DNA of 64,000 nucleotides, taken from assembly GCF_022429565.1 (NCBI RefSeq), contig NZ_CP092487.1, positions 1,878,001 to 1,942,000 on the forward strand, given 5' to 3'. Shown here piece by piece: positions 38,313 to 45,551 of the stretch. The position numbers and the translations under genes are program-made. The notes beneath the pieces were generated by a model. That model worked only from the letters and a program-made list of their open reading frames with translations, had not been told where the DNA came from and did not search any database. Positions within the stretch are counted from its first letter, which is position 1, and each line of letters opens with the position of its first letter. This DNA is from Lutibacter sp. A64. GTDB lineage: Bacteria > Bacteroidota > Bacteroidia > Flavobacteriales > Flavobacteriaceae.

Positions 38313-40268
38313 TTAACTTACTTTAAAGGCTATTGGTAAACTGTATTTAACACCAACTGCTTTCCCTTTATATTTACCAGGTTCCATTTTTGGCAAACTT
38401 TGTACAACTCTAATAGCTTCTTCTTTTAGAGATTGGTGTGGTGCTCTTGCATCTACATCCGTAATATTCCCTTCTTTATCAATTATAAACATTACAAAAA
38501 TTCGTTTTACACCAGATGTTAATCCCAAACCTTTAGATAAGTTTGAATTGAAGTTTTTATTTACGTGTTCTGTAATATTTTCTATTAAACATTGTTTCAA
38601 TTCCGCATTTGTACCAACACACCCAGGAAAAACCGGCACATTTTCTATAATTGCAAAAGGCACATCGTCTCCTTCAACATATTTTTTTGCCTTTTTCCCA
38701 TTTATAAAATCTTCCTTTGCTTTTTTAGATTGCTCTGGAGAAGCATTAGCTCCACCAACTTTAAAAGCAATTGGCAAACTATATTTAACACCAACAGCAA
38801 CACCTTTTTGTTTACCTGGCTCCATTTTTGGTAAACTTTCTATAACTCTAATAGCTTCCTCCTCAAGAGATTTATGTGGTGCTCTTGCCATTACTTCCGC
38901 AATATCCCCTTCTTTATCTATTTTGAACATTACAAAAATACGTTTAACACCAGCTGTTAACCCTAAATCATTAGCCAAACCTGCATTAAAATTTCTATTT
39001 ACATGCATAGTAATATTCTCTTGCAAACACGTTCTTAATTCTTCTTTTGATCCTTCACACCCCGGAAAAACAGGAACTTCATCAATAATTGCAAAAGGCA
39101 CATCATCTCCTTCAACATATTCATATTCTGTTTTTGATTCTGTTCTTAAAGATTTTGGACGAAACCAATTTACTCTTACATCATTTTCATCTAACAAAAC
39201 TACATGGTCATACAATAATTCTTCGTTATTATTAAATTTTTCGGTGATCTCTTTTTCTTTTTCTGTATACTCACTAAGCTCTAAATAACGTCCAATCATC
39301 AAACTATTTCCCACATAAGTTTTACCAATTTCAAAATCGAAATATATTCCACCTTTAAAATCTTCAGAGTTTACATTATTCAAAGCTGCTTCCATTTCAA
39401 ATAACTCATCATTAGCTTCATCAATACAAGATGTATAAGTTAGCATTCCCACCAACAAAGGAATCAATAGTAAATACTTTAATTGTTTTATTTTTTGTGA
39501 TTTGTTTTTAGTAATCATGACAATGCGTTTTTTTATTAATGAATGTTTATAAAATTGATTGATAAATGAGATATTTTCTACATTAAAAGTGATAGAAAGC
39601 AATTTATTGAAATACGATTTTTTGTCAGTTTCTTTCACTATTTCAGCGTCGGAAATATACTCGTGTAATAAGGTTATTCTGTTTTGGTAGATATACACTA
39701 GCGGATTAAACCACATTATAATTTTTAAAATTTCGAAAAATAATAAGTCTAAACTGTGTTTTTGCTTACAATGAATTAACTCGTGCTCAATAATGTCTAA
39801 CTGCTCTTCTTCTAACAACTTTTTATTGATAAATATGTAATTAAAGAAAGAAAATGCAGATTGTTTCGATTTTAAAATTACAAGTTTATAAAAATCTTTA
39901 CTTATAATCTCATTCGTTCCAATGAGTTTAAAAAGTTTAAAAATGCGAATTAAAAAAATACTTGCAAATAACACCAAACCAACATAAAATAGTAGTTCAA
40001 TATAACTTAAAGTACTTGTATTGTTAGTTGCTTGTATAAATACTTCTCCAGGATTTAAAACTACTTCTGGTAATTGTACTATATATTCTTGAGGAATGGA
40101 TTGCTGAACACTTTTAAACTTTAATAATGGGATTATAAAAGCTAAAATTGGAGTTGTCAACAAATAAACTCTGTTCCATTTAAAGAAGGTTTCTTTTTGC
40201 AAAAAAAGATCGTAAACAGCTAAAAATAGTGTTTGAAAAAGCACGACTTGTATTATATAGTTTATCAT
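38313..40268 (-). CDS. M56 (BlaR1-like) membrane metallopeptidase with two TonB-C modules
   Basis: This 651-residue protein begins with the M56 region: helices near 5-20, 33-50 and 88-108, then the cytoplasmic zinc motif HELIH (162-166) with downstream ISDAE, and another helix near 264-280 ending LTYTSC. In BlaR1/MecR1 this domain cleaves the BlaI repressor on signal. The C-terminal half has no penicillin-binding sensor. It has two 121-residue TonB C-terminal-like modules (384-504 and 530-650), each with VPVFPGC and KYSLPIAFK. The gene overlaps blaI by 4 bases (ATGA). It probably derepresses the operon in response to an envelope cue; the cue is unknown. Confidence 0.88.
   Translation of the reverse strand: MINYIIQVVLFQTLFLAVYDLFLQKETFFKWNRVYLLTTPILAFIIPLLKFKSVQQSIPQEYIVQLPEVVLNPGEVFIQATNNTSTLSYIELLFYVGLVLFASIFLIRIFKLFKLIGTNEIISKDFYKLVILKSKQSAFSFFNYIFINKKLLEEEQLDIIEHELIHCKQKHSLDLLFFEILKIIMWFNPLVYIYQNRITLLHEYISDAEIVKETDKKSYFNKLLSITFNVENISFINQFYKHSLIKKRIVMITKNKSQKIKQLKYLLLIPLLVGMLTYTSCIDEANDELFEMEAALNNVNSEDFKGGIYFDFEIGKTYVGNSLMIGRYLELSEYTEKEKEITEKFNNNEELLYDHVVLLDENDVRVNWFRPKSLRTESKTEYEYVEGDDVPFAIIDEVPVFPGCEGSKEELRTCLQENITMHVNRNFNAGLANDLGLTAGVKRIFVMFKIDKEGDIAEVMARAPHKSLEEEAIRVIESLPKMEPGKQKGVAVGVKYSLPIAFKVGGANASPEQSKKAKEDFINGKKAKKYVEGDDVPFAIIENVPVFPGCVGTNAELKQCLIENITEHVNKNFNSNLSKGLGLTSGVKRIFVMFIIDKEGNITDVDARAPHQSLKEEAIRVVQSLPKMEPGKYKGKAVGVKYSLPIAFKVS
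38319..39119 (-). repeat. In-gene tandem duplication of TonB-C module
   Basis: Codons 384-504 (38757-39119) and 530-650 (38319-38681) encode 121-residue units sharing most residues, including YVEGDDVPFAII, SGVKRIFVMF-like and KYSLPIAFKV segments. A 25-residue Lys-rich linker separates them. Confidence 0.9.
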
Positions 40269-40636
40269 TTCTCTGTCTTTTTGTCATTAATTTTATCTAA
40301 AATAGCTTCCAATTCAGTAATGTCAACATCATTCTTTTTTACAAAAAACGAGACCATACTTTTAAAAGAACCTTCAAAATAACCATCAACTATTTTTTGT
40401 AAAGTTTTGTTACTATAGTCTGTTTTTTTAATTAAAGGAAAATAAATATACCCTCTTCCTTTGGCTTTATGTCCCACAAACTCTTTGGTTTCTAAAATTC
40501 TAATTATCGTAGAAACAGTATTATACGCAGGTTTTGGTATTGGTAACTGTTCAATAATTTCTTTTACAGAAGCCGTTTCTAAATCCCATAAAACTTGCAT
40601 TAACTGTTCTTCTGCTTTTGTTAATTGTTTCTCCAT
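40265..40636 (-). CDS. blaI: BlaI/MecI/CopY family repressor
   Basis: This 123-residue winged-helix repressor carries LTKAEEQLMQVLWDLETASVKEIIEQL, YNTVSTIIRILETKEFVGHKAKGRGYIYFP and a C-terminal dimerisation region. In this family the M56 peptidase cleaves the repressor between the domains. It heads the operon and three matching palindromes lie in its promoter region, so autoregulation is likely. No beta-lactamase gene is linked, so the name reflects family, not resistance. Confidence 0.93.
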   Translation of the reverse strand: MEKQLTKAEEQLMQVLWDLETASVKEIIEQLPIPKPAYNTVSTIIRILETKEFVGHKAKGRGYIYFPLIKKTDYSNKTLQKIVDGYFEGSFKSMVSFFVKKNDVDITELEAILDKINDKKTEK

Positions 40637-40641
40637 TATTT

Positions 40642-40657
40642 AACTAAGTTTTTAGTT
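40642..40657. promoter_or_regulatory. BlaI-type operator 1
   Basis: AACTAA-GTTT-TTAGTT, perfect 6-4-6 palindrome, 6 bases upstream of the blaI start codon and probably inside the transcribed leader. Confidence 0.75.
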
Positions 40658-40665
40658 CTACAATA

Positions 40666-40673
40666 CAAATATA
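40666..40673 (-). promoter_or_regulatory. -7 box of blaI
   Basis: TATATTTG on the minus strand fits TAnnTTTG; it lies between operators 1 and 2, with its last base shared with operator 2. Confidence 0.55.
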
Positions 40674-40688
40674 ACTAAATATTTAGTT
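40673..40688. promoter_or_regulatory. BlaI-type operator 2
   Basis: AACTAA-ATAT-TTAGTT, a fully symmetric palindrome abutting the blaI -7 box. Confidence 0.78.
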
Positions 40689-40690
40689 CA

Positions 40691-40706
40691 AACTAATTTT
40701 TTAGTT
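40691..40706. promoter_or_regulatory. BlaI-type operator 3
   Basis: AACTAA-TTTT-TTAGTT, third copy, 18 bases centre-to-centre from operator 2; it would cover the -33 region of blaI. Confidence 0.75.
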
Positions 40707-40767
40707 ATAAATTTTGCACGATTGTTGTTTAGAAATAGCTATATTTAAATTTAAATTTTAAAAAAAC

Positions 40768-41277
40768 ATGGATATAGCACTATTAATTATTGGAGTAGTA
40801 TTATTAATTTTAGGTATTTTAGGTTCGTTTTTACCAGTACTACCAGGCCCAATTACAAGTTGGTTTGCCTTATTGGTTTTACATTTAACCGATGCCGTAC
40901 AAATGAATTGGACTTTTTTAGGAATTACTTTAGCTATTGCATTTATAATTTGGCTAATAGATTATATTATACCCGCAATGGGTACCAAACGCTTTGGAGG
41001 TACGCGTTATGGAGTAATTGGAACTATGGTTGGTTTGGTTGTAGGAATGTTTTTCTTACCTCCTTTCGGAATAATTATTGGTCCTTTTTTAGGTGCTTTT
41101 ATTGGTGAAATGATAAAAGACAGTAAAGATTCTAAAAAAGCATTAAAAGCTGCCTTTGGTTCTTTTATAGGCTTTATAACCTCAACTTTCTTAAAATTTA
41201 TAACAGCTGTAGTTTATGCTGGTTTGTTTTTCTCCATATTTTGGGAATATAAAAGTGCTTTTTTTAATTTCGGTTAA
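40768..41277 (+). CDS. DUF456 membrane protein
   Basis: This 169-residue integral membrane protein of the DUF456 family has an N-terminal helix ending in GSFLPVLPGP, then three or four more helices and conserved glycine-rich turns (GTKRFGGTRYGVIG, IGPFLGAFIGEMI). Function is unknown in the family. It diverges from blaI, so operator 3 could also affect it. Its stop codon overlaps that of the convergent BaiN-like gene by three bases, leaving no room for a terminator between them. Confidence 0.9.
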   Translation: MDIALLIIGVVLLILGILGSFLPVLPGPITSWFALLVLHLTDAVQMNWTFLGITLAIAFIIWLIDYIIPAMGTKRFGGTRYGVIGTMVGLVVGMFFLPPFGIIIGPFLGAFIGEMIKDSKDSKKALKAAFGSFIGFITSTFLKFITAVVYAGLFFSIFWEYKSAFFNFG

Positions 41278-42485
41278 TTCCTTAAAGAATTCGCTACAAT
41301 CCAAGCACTTGTCCATGCATTTTGAAAATTAAACCCTCCAGTAACTGCATCAATATTTAAAATTTCACCTGCAAAAAATAGATTTTTATGCAATTTACTT
41401 TCAAATCGTTTAAAATTTATTTCTTTTAAATCTACCCCTCCAGCAGTAACAAATTCATCTTTAAAAGTACTTTTCCCATGTACCTTAAAAATACTTTGTG
41501 TTAGTTGTTTTGAAATAGTTTCTAGCTGGCTATTACTTAATTGTGCCCATTGAGAATCGCTTGGTATTTCAGAAGCTATTACAAATTTCTCCCACAAACG
41601 CTTTGGAATTTCTTCAAAAACCGAACGTAAAATCACCTGTTTTTTAGCTTGTTTTTTCTTTTGAGATTTTAAAAACTCTAATATGGCTTCTTGTTTTTTC
41701 GACAACCAATTTACTTCAATTTCAAAATTGTATTCTTTTTTATGAAACTCCAACGCACCCCAAGCAGAGAGTTTTAAAATTCCTGGTCCGCTTAAACCCC
41801 AATGTGTAATTAATAATGGACCTTCTTCTGCTAATTTAGAATTCAACACTTTTACAGAAGCATTTGGAACTGAAATTCCAGGAATATCTTGTAATCTATT
41901 ATCAGTGATATTAAAGGTAAATAACGAAGGAACAGGTTGTACAATAGAATGCCCTAAAACTTCCATCATATTCCAAACTTTGGTATTACTTCCACTTGCA
42001 ACTAAAACATAATCGGCAATAAAATCTTCAGAATTTGTTTTAACAATAAACTGGTCTTCTTTTTTTTCTATAGAATCGACTCTAGTGCTTGTTTTTAAAA
42101 CGACGCCCGCTTGTTTAGCACTTTCTAAAAAACAATCTATAATAGTTTGTGATGAATTACTTTCTGGAAAAATTCTGTTATCATCTTCAATTTTCAGCGG
42201 CACACCCCTATTTTCGAACCATTCCATAGTATCACCTGTCATAAATTGATGAAACGGACCACGCAATTCTTTTTTTCCTCTCGGATAAAATTCTACCAAT
42301 TCACTTGGTGTAAAACAAGCGTGTGTAACATTACAACGTCCACCACCGCTTACTTTTACTTTTTGCAATACTTTAGAACTTCCTTCTAAAATTACAACTT
42401 CTAATTCTGAATTTAGTTCTGCAGTATTAATTGCAGCAAAAAAACCAGCAGCTCCACCTCCAATTATTATTATTTTTTTCTTCAT
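41274..42485 (-). CDS. NAD(P)/FAD-dependent oxidoreductase, HI0933/BaiN-like
   Basis: This 403-residue flavoprotein has the FAD-binding GGGAAGFFAA motif at 9-18, VSGGGRCNVTHAC, and the closing FAGEILNIDAVTGGFNFQNAWTSAWIVA typical of the HI0933 (YhiN/BaiN) family. It is cytoplasmic, with family length about 400. Some members have been linked to bile-acid or fatty-acid reduction, but the substrate here is unknown. Its 3' end overlaps DUF456. Its upstream gap is filled with decayed repeats. Confidence 0.92.
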   Translation of the reverse strand: MKKKIIIIGGGAAGFFAAINTAELNSELEVVILEGSSKVLQKVKVSGGGRCNVTHACFTPSELVEFYPRGKKELRGPFHQFMTGDTMEWFENRGVPLKIEDDNRIFPESNSSQTIIDCFLESAKQAGVVLKTSTRVDSIEKKEDQFIVKTNSEDFIADYVLVASGSNTKVWNMMEVLGHSIVQPVPSLFTFNITDNRLQDIPGISVPNASVKVLNSKLAEEGPLLITHWGLSGPGILKLSAWGALEFHKKEYNFEIEVNWLSKKQEAILEFLKSQKKKQAKKQVILRSVFEEIPKRLWEKFVIASEIPSDSQWAQLSNSQLETISKQLTQSIFKVHGKSTFKDEFVTAGGVDLKEINFKRFESKLHKNLFFAGEILNIDAVTGGFNFQNAWTSAWIVANSLRN

Positions 42486-42506
42486 TTCGTTTATTTAACA
42501 ATTCTC

Positions 42507-42534
42507 GACATTCTTAACTTATTTCAGAATCTCA
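42507..42534 (+). repeat. Palindromic repeat, family B copy 3 (diverged)
   Basis: GACATTCT-N8-TTTCAGAATCTCA. Compared with 36489-36516, the stem ATGCT/AGCAT has become ATTCT/AGAAT, a paired change that keeps the hairpin. Confidence 0.55.
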
Positions 42535-42550
42535 ACTAGTTAATACTTTA

Positions 42551-42650
42551 TTTCTGTCGGCTAAGCGAAGTCTAAACTTATTTTACCCTCAATCAATAAT
42601 CAATTCATATTATTTTCTATTCTTGGCAGTTGAGTTGAGTCTAAGCCTTT
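42551..42650. repeat. Decayed family C repeats
   Basis: TCGGCTAAGCGAAGTCTAA near 42558-42576 and GCAGTTGAGTTGAGTCTAA near 42627-42645 resemble the inner TTGAGCGAAGTCGA segment of the repeat at 1-46. No frame is present in this stretch. Confidence 0.4.
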
Positions 42651-42691
42651 TTTTATTTTTATGTATGTCTTCTTTCAAACACTTTCTATGG

Positions 42692-42711
42692 ATACCTGCC
42701 TGCACAGGTAA
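42692..42711 (+). repeat. Palindromic repeat, family A copy (diverged)
   Basis: ATACCTGCCTGCACAGGTAA followed by GACA; TACCTG/CAGGTA arms replace TTCCTG/CAGGAA of the other copies, again a compensating pair. Confidence 0.6.
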
Positions 42712-42732
42712 GACAGTAAGTTAAGTTCTAAA

Positions 42733-43662
42733 TTAAATAATTAAATCTGTATACGGAATTACAGTTTCAAACCCTTTTTGTTTAAAGTATTTTGGTGTAT
42801 CGGCATTTCCAGTTGCTAAAATAAAATCACCTCCCCACGCACCTAAACTTTTTGTCTGTCCAAAATAATCTGAAAACAATTCTTTTTGAACTGTTTGTAA
42901 TTGAATAGTTTTAGAAACTAGTTGTTCATGTCCTTCTAATAATTTTTCAAAATCATTTAAATTGGTACAATTCAAAAATAGGGTAGATAAACTTGAAATT
43001 TGTTCAATTTCTGAAGTTAAATTTCCTTTTAAATCTTTAAAGCGTTTAATACCTTCCCTACTATTTTGTTTTTTATTTAAATACACAAAATACAATTGCT
43101 CTTTAAAACTTGGATTAAAATCAACTTTTTCAACTAATGGGTTTATGTCTTTTATTGTATATAAAATTGGTGAATTATTTTGAGCACAAGCAATATCGTA
43201 GCCACTTCCTCCAAAAGTATTTTTTAATAATTTATAGGGATTTACTGCGGCCCAACTTGCTAAATTATTAATTAAAGTTGAAGAAGTTCCTAATCCCCAA
43301 TTTTGAGGAAATGTAAGTTTTGTTTTAATTAAAAAGCCTTGTTTTGCACTTAAAAAAGTAGGATTTAATCTCCTTACTTCCTGTAAAATTTGCATTAATC
43401 TTTCAGCTAAAGTGTCATTTCCTCCATCTTCAGTTGCTTCAAAATCAGCTGAAACTAAGCGTAATTTTGGTAAATCAAAAATAGCTTCTAACCAACATTT
43501 ACCAGTGTTTGTGTAACTTTGCCAAATTATTTGTGGTTCATTAATTTGTTCAATGGTTAAATCTTGTCCACAAGTAGTTGGAACAGCTAAAGATTTTGCG
43601 CCGTCTAATACAAAATATTCGCCAGTTAATAATAATTTTCCGTTGCTGTAGAATTGTTTCAT
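42733..43662 (-). CDS. GYDIA family GHMP kinase
   Basis: This protein is about 309 residues from the Met before KQFYSNGKLLLTGEYF. An in-frame ATG five codons upstream (43677) falls inside a palindromic repeat and is less likely. GHMP features are the opening GKLLLTGEYFVLDG, the phosphate loop NWGLGTSSTLINNLA, and the family-naming GSGYDIACAQ. These proteins are mevalonate/phosphomevalonate kinase relatives. Since HMG-CoA reductase lies just upstream, an isoprenoid (mevalonate pathway) role is likely, though the exact phosphorylation step cannot be read from sequence. Confidence 0.9.
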   Translation of the reverse strand: MKQFYSNGKLLLTGEYFVLDGAKSLAVPTTCGQDLTIEQINEPQIIWQSYTNTGKCWLEAIFDLPKLRLVSADFEATEDGGNDTLAERLMQILQEVRRLNPTFLSAKQGFLIKTKLTFPQNWGLGTSSTLINNLASWAAVNPYKLLKNTFGGSGYDIACAQNNSPILYTIKDINPLVEKVDFNPSFKEQLYFVYLNKKQNSREGIKRFKDLKGNLTSEIEQISSLSTLFLNCTNLNDFEKLLEGHEQLVSKTIQLQTVQKELFSDYFGQTKSLGAWGGDFILATGNADTPKYFKQKGFETVIPYTDLII

Positions 43663-43675
43663 AGTTTTCTCTGTC

Positions 43676-43695
43676 ATTCCTGCGCAGGCAGGAAT
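43676..43695 (-). repeat. Family A palindromic repeat, left flank of GIY-YIG pseudogene
   Basis: On the minus strand ATTCCTGCCTGCGCAGGAAT followed by GACA. It is inverted relative to the copy at 44031 and 19 of 20 bases agree. It lies 14 bases from the GHMP kinase start. Confidence 0.75.
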
Positions 43696-43700
43696 CTATA

Positions 43701-44013
43701 CTAATCTTTTAAAATATTATCAAACCAATCATTAGAAAGGTCAAGCCATTTTTTATTATCTTCTTCTATTAATCTAATTTTCCAATCGCGTTTCCTTTTT
43801 TTAAATTGTTTTTCTCTTTATCACTTCATTAACAATTTGAAAAATTTCAAAATACACTAATTTACTTACCCTATATTTTTTTATTAAACCCTTAATAACT
43901 TCTGTTTTATGTTCATAAACTCTTCACTGTAAATTGTTTATTATTCCAATATCTAAAGTCCCTCTAATTTTACTAGCTAAAATATAAACATAACATTGAT
44001 GTATAGTTTTCAT
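43701..44013 (-). pseudogene. Decayed GIY-YIG nuclease gene
   Basis: Reading the minus strand from the ATG at 44013 gives MKTIHQCYVYILASKIRGTL, then a GIY-YIG-like IGIINNLQ, an in-frame TGA (43924-43926), then RVYEHKTEVIKGLIKKYRV and KLVYFEIFQ. Near 43817 the frame is lost by a probable one-base deletion. The next frame continues RDWKIRLIEEDNKKWLDLS and ends at 43703. These pieces match, in order, small UPF0213-like GIY-YIG nucleases of Flavobacteria. The YIG motif also has Tyr changed to Asp. Stop plus frameshift mean no functional product. Family A palindromes flank it in inverted orientation. Confidence 0.88.
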
Positions 44014-44030
44014 TTAGATTCGTTTTATGG

Positions 44031-44050
44031 ATTCCTGCCTGCTCAGGAAT
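44031..44050 (+). repeat. Family A palindromic repeat, right flank of GIY-YIG pseudogene
   Basis: ATTCCTGCCTGCTCAGGAAT followed by AACA; inverted partner of 43676-43695, 17 bases from the pseudogene start codon. Confidence 0.75.
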
Positions 44051-44104
44051 AACAAAATGGTACTAAATATAAACAAATCCTTTTTTCATAATATAATTAA
44101 TTTG

Positions 44105-44116
44105 GACTTCACTCAA
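44105..44116 (-). repeat. Family C repeat fragment
   Basis: On the minus strand TTGAGTGAAGTC, one base from the TTGAGCGAAGTC core in the repeat at 1-46. It lies 10 bases after the HMG-CoA reductase stop. Confidence 0.35.
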
Positions 44117-44125
44117 CCACCAATG

Positions 44126-45403
44126 TTAATGCTCCCCAATCAACTTATTATAAGCATCAACCACAGCATTGTGCGTAATGGTTTTATCTTCAAAATAATC
44201 AATTAAATATTGTTTATCCTCCTCATTTGCACCTAATTGTTTTATAATATTGGTTAAGTGCATTTTCATATGTCCTTTTTGAATTCCAGTAGTTGTAAGC
44301 GCTCGTAATGCTGCAAAATTTTGAGCCAATCCGGCAACAGCAATAATTTCCATCAATTCTTTTGCCGAAGGATTACCTAACATTTTTAACGATAGTTTAG
44401 ATAAAGGGTGTAATTTGGTTAAGCCGCCAACAGTACCCAAAGCAAGAGGAATATCAATCCGAAATTTAAAAATTCCATCTTCTACAGAGGCGTTTGTCAA
44501 ACTTTTATAACGCCCACTTTTTGCTGCATAAGCGTGTGCTCCGGCTTCAATAGCTCTAAAATCGTTTCCAGTAGCAATAACAACAGCATCTATTCCATTC
44601 ATAATTCCTTTGTTATGCGTAACTGCTCTATATGTTTCTGCATTTGCAATTTGAACCGCTTGCACAAATTTTTGAGCAAACAATTCCGAGTTTTCACCGC
44701 CTAATTCAGAAACTTTGCAACTAACCTCTGCGTGTACCAAACACTCGGGCACGTAGTTTGACAAAATACTCATTACAATTTGAATACTTTCGTTCTCAAA
44801 CCTATTTGCAATAGCTTCTAAACATGAATTTATAAAATTTGCCCCCATACTATCAACTGTTTCAAAAGTAACGTGTAACTGATAGTAATTTGCTAAATCT
44901 GTGGTTTTATCACGTAATTCTATGTCTAAAATTCCACCGCCGCGCTTTTTCATATTTTGAGTAATTGCATCGGTAGCAATTAACAAATCTTCTTTTATTT
45001 CAGAAAAATAATTTTGAAGTTTTACTTTATCACCTTCATACATAAAATGAACTTGTCCTACTTTTTTAGTAGCAACTACATTGGCTTTAAACCCGCCACG
45101 CTTACTCCAAAATTTTGCAACTAAAGATGCTGCTGCAACAACAGAACTTTCTTCAATTGCCATTGGTATGGTGTAATCTTTTCCATTTATCACAAAATTA
45201 GGTGCAATTCCAAAAGGTAGGTAAAAATTAGAGATGGTATTTTCAATAAAATCGTCGTGTAGCTCTTGCAATTTATTGTTAGAATTCCAATACTGCATTA
45301 AAATTTGCTTCACTTTTATATCATCATCAAAAAAATTAGAAATCAACCAATCTATTTTTTCAAGCTTTGTAAGCTTAGAAAATCCATTAACGGTTTTAGA
45401 CAT
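44126..45403 (-). CDS. mvaA: Hydroxymethylglutaryl-CoA reductase, class II
   Basis: This 425-residue class II (bacterial, soluble) HMG-CoA reductase catalyses the HMG-CoA to mevalonate step. Catalytic residues are visible: Glu84 in AIEESSVVAAAS, Lys265 in THNKGIMNG, Asp281 in ATGND, and His378 in KGHMKMHL; the DSMGANF cofactor motif is also present. Class II enzymes are often named degradative, but in Bacteroidota the mevalonate route is biosynthetic. The GHMP kinase gene follows in the same direction after the GIY-YIG relic. Confidence 0.96.
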   Translation of the reverse strand: MSKTVNGFSKLTKLEKIDWLISNFFDDDIKVKQILMQYWNSNNKLQELHDDFIENTISNFYLPFGIAPNFVINGKDYTIPMAIEESSVVAAASLVAKFWSKRGGFKANVVATKKVGQVHFMYEGDKVKLQNYFSEIKEDLLIATDAITQNMKKRGGGILDIELRDKTTDLANYYQLHVTFETVDSMGANFINSCLEAIANRFENESIQIVMSILSNYVPECLVHAEVSCKVSELGGENSELFAQKFVQAVQIANAETYRAVTHNKGIMNGIDAVVIATGNDFRAIEAGAHAYAAKSGRYKSLTNASVEDGIFKFRIDIPLALGTVGGLTKLHPLSKLSLKMLGNPSAKELMEIIAVAGLAQNFAALRALTTTGIQKGHMKMHLTNIIKQLGANEEDKQYLIDYFEDKTITHNAVVDAYNKLIGEH

Positions 45404-45427
45404 TTAATGTAACTTTAATTATTTGTG

Positions 45428-45460
45428 CAAAGATAATTTAATAAAAATTAAAATTAACAA
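45428..45460 (-). promoter_or_regulatory. mvaA promoter candidate
   Basis: On the minus strand a TTG (45458-45460), a 22-base spacer and a -7 box TATCTTTG (45428-45435), 24 bases before the start codon. Confidence 0.45.
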
Positions 45461-45551
45461 TTATAAAAAAGTGAATATTTATGATTTATTACAACGGTAA
45501 TATGCAAAAATTTTCTTAAACTTGACAATTATTTTAAGAAATGATAATTTC

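Noticed and set aside
38548-39288. Open frame of 246 codons on the plus strand opposite the M56 gene
   Set aside because: It is the antisense of the duplicated TonB-C coding region; its Ser/Pro/Thr-rich product has no family features and arises from the repeated codon pattern.
40265-40636. Calling the BlaI/M56 pair a beta-lactam resistance system
   Set aside because: There is no penicillin-binding sensor domain in the M56 protein and no beta-lactamase or PBP2a gene nearby.
41274-41277. Overlapping convergent stops of DUF456 and BaiN-like genes as evidence of a functional link
   Set aside because: Convergent overlaps of this size are common in compact genomes and imply no shared function.
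43663-43677. Upstream start for the GHMP kinase
   Set aside because: The ATG lies inside a mobile-type palindromic repeat; the family N-terminus fits the Met at 43662.
36417-44050. CRISPR array built from the repeated 20-base palindromes
   Set aside because: Copies are kilobases apart, differ in orientation and have no regular spacers or cas genes.
45522-45551. Upstream start for DPP IV
   Set aside because: The ten added residues (MTIILRNDNF) precede a normal signal peptide starting at the next Met.
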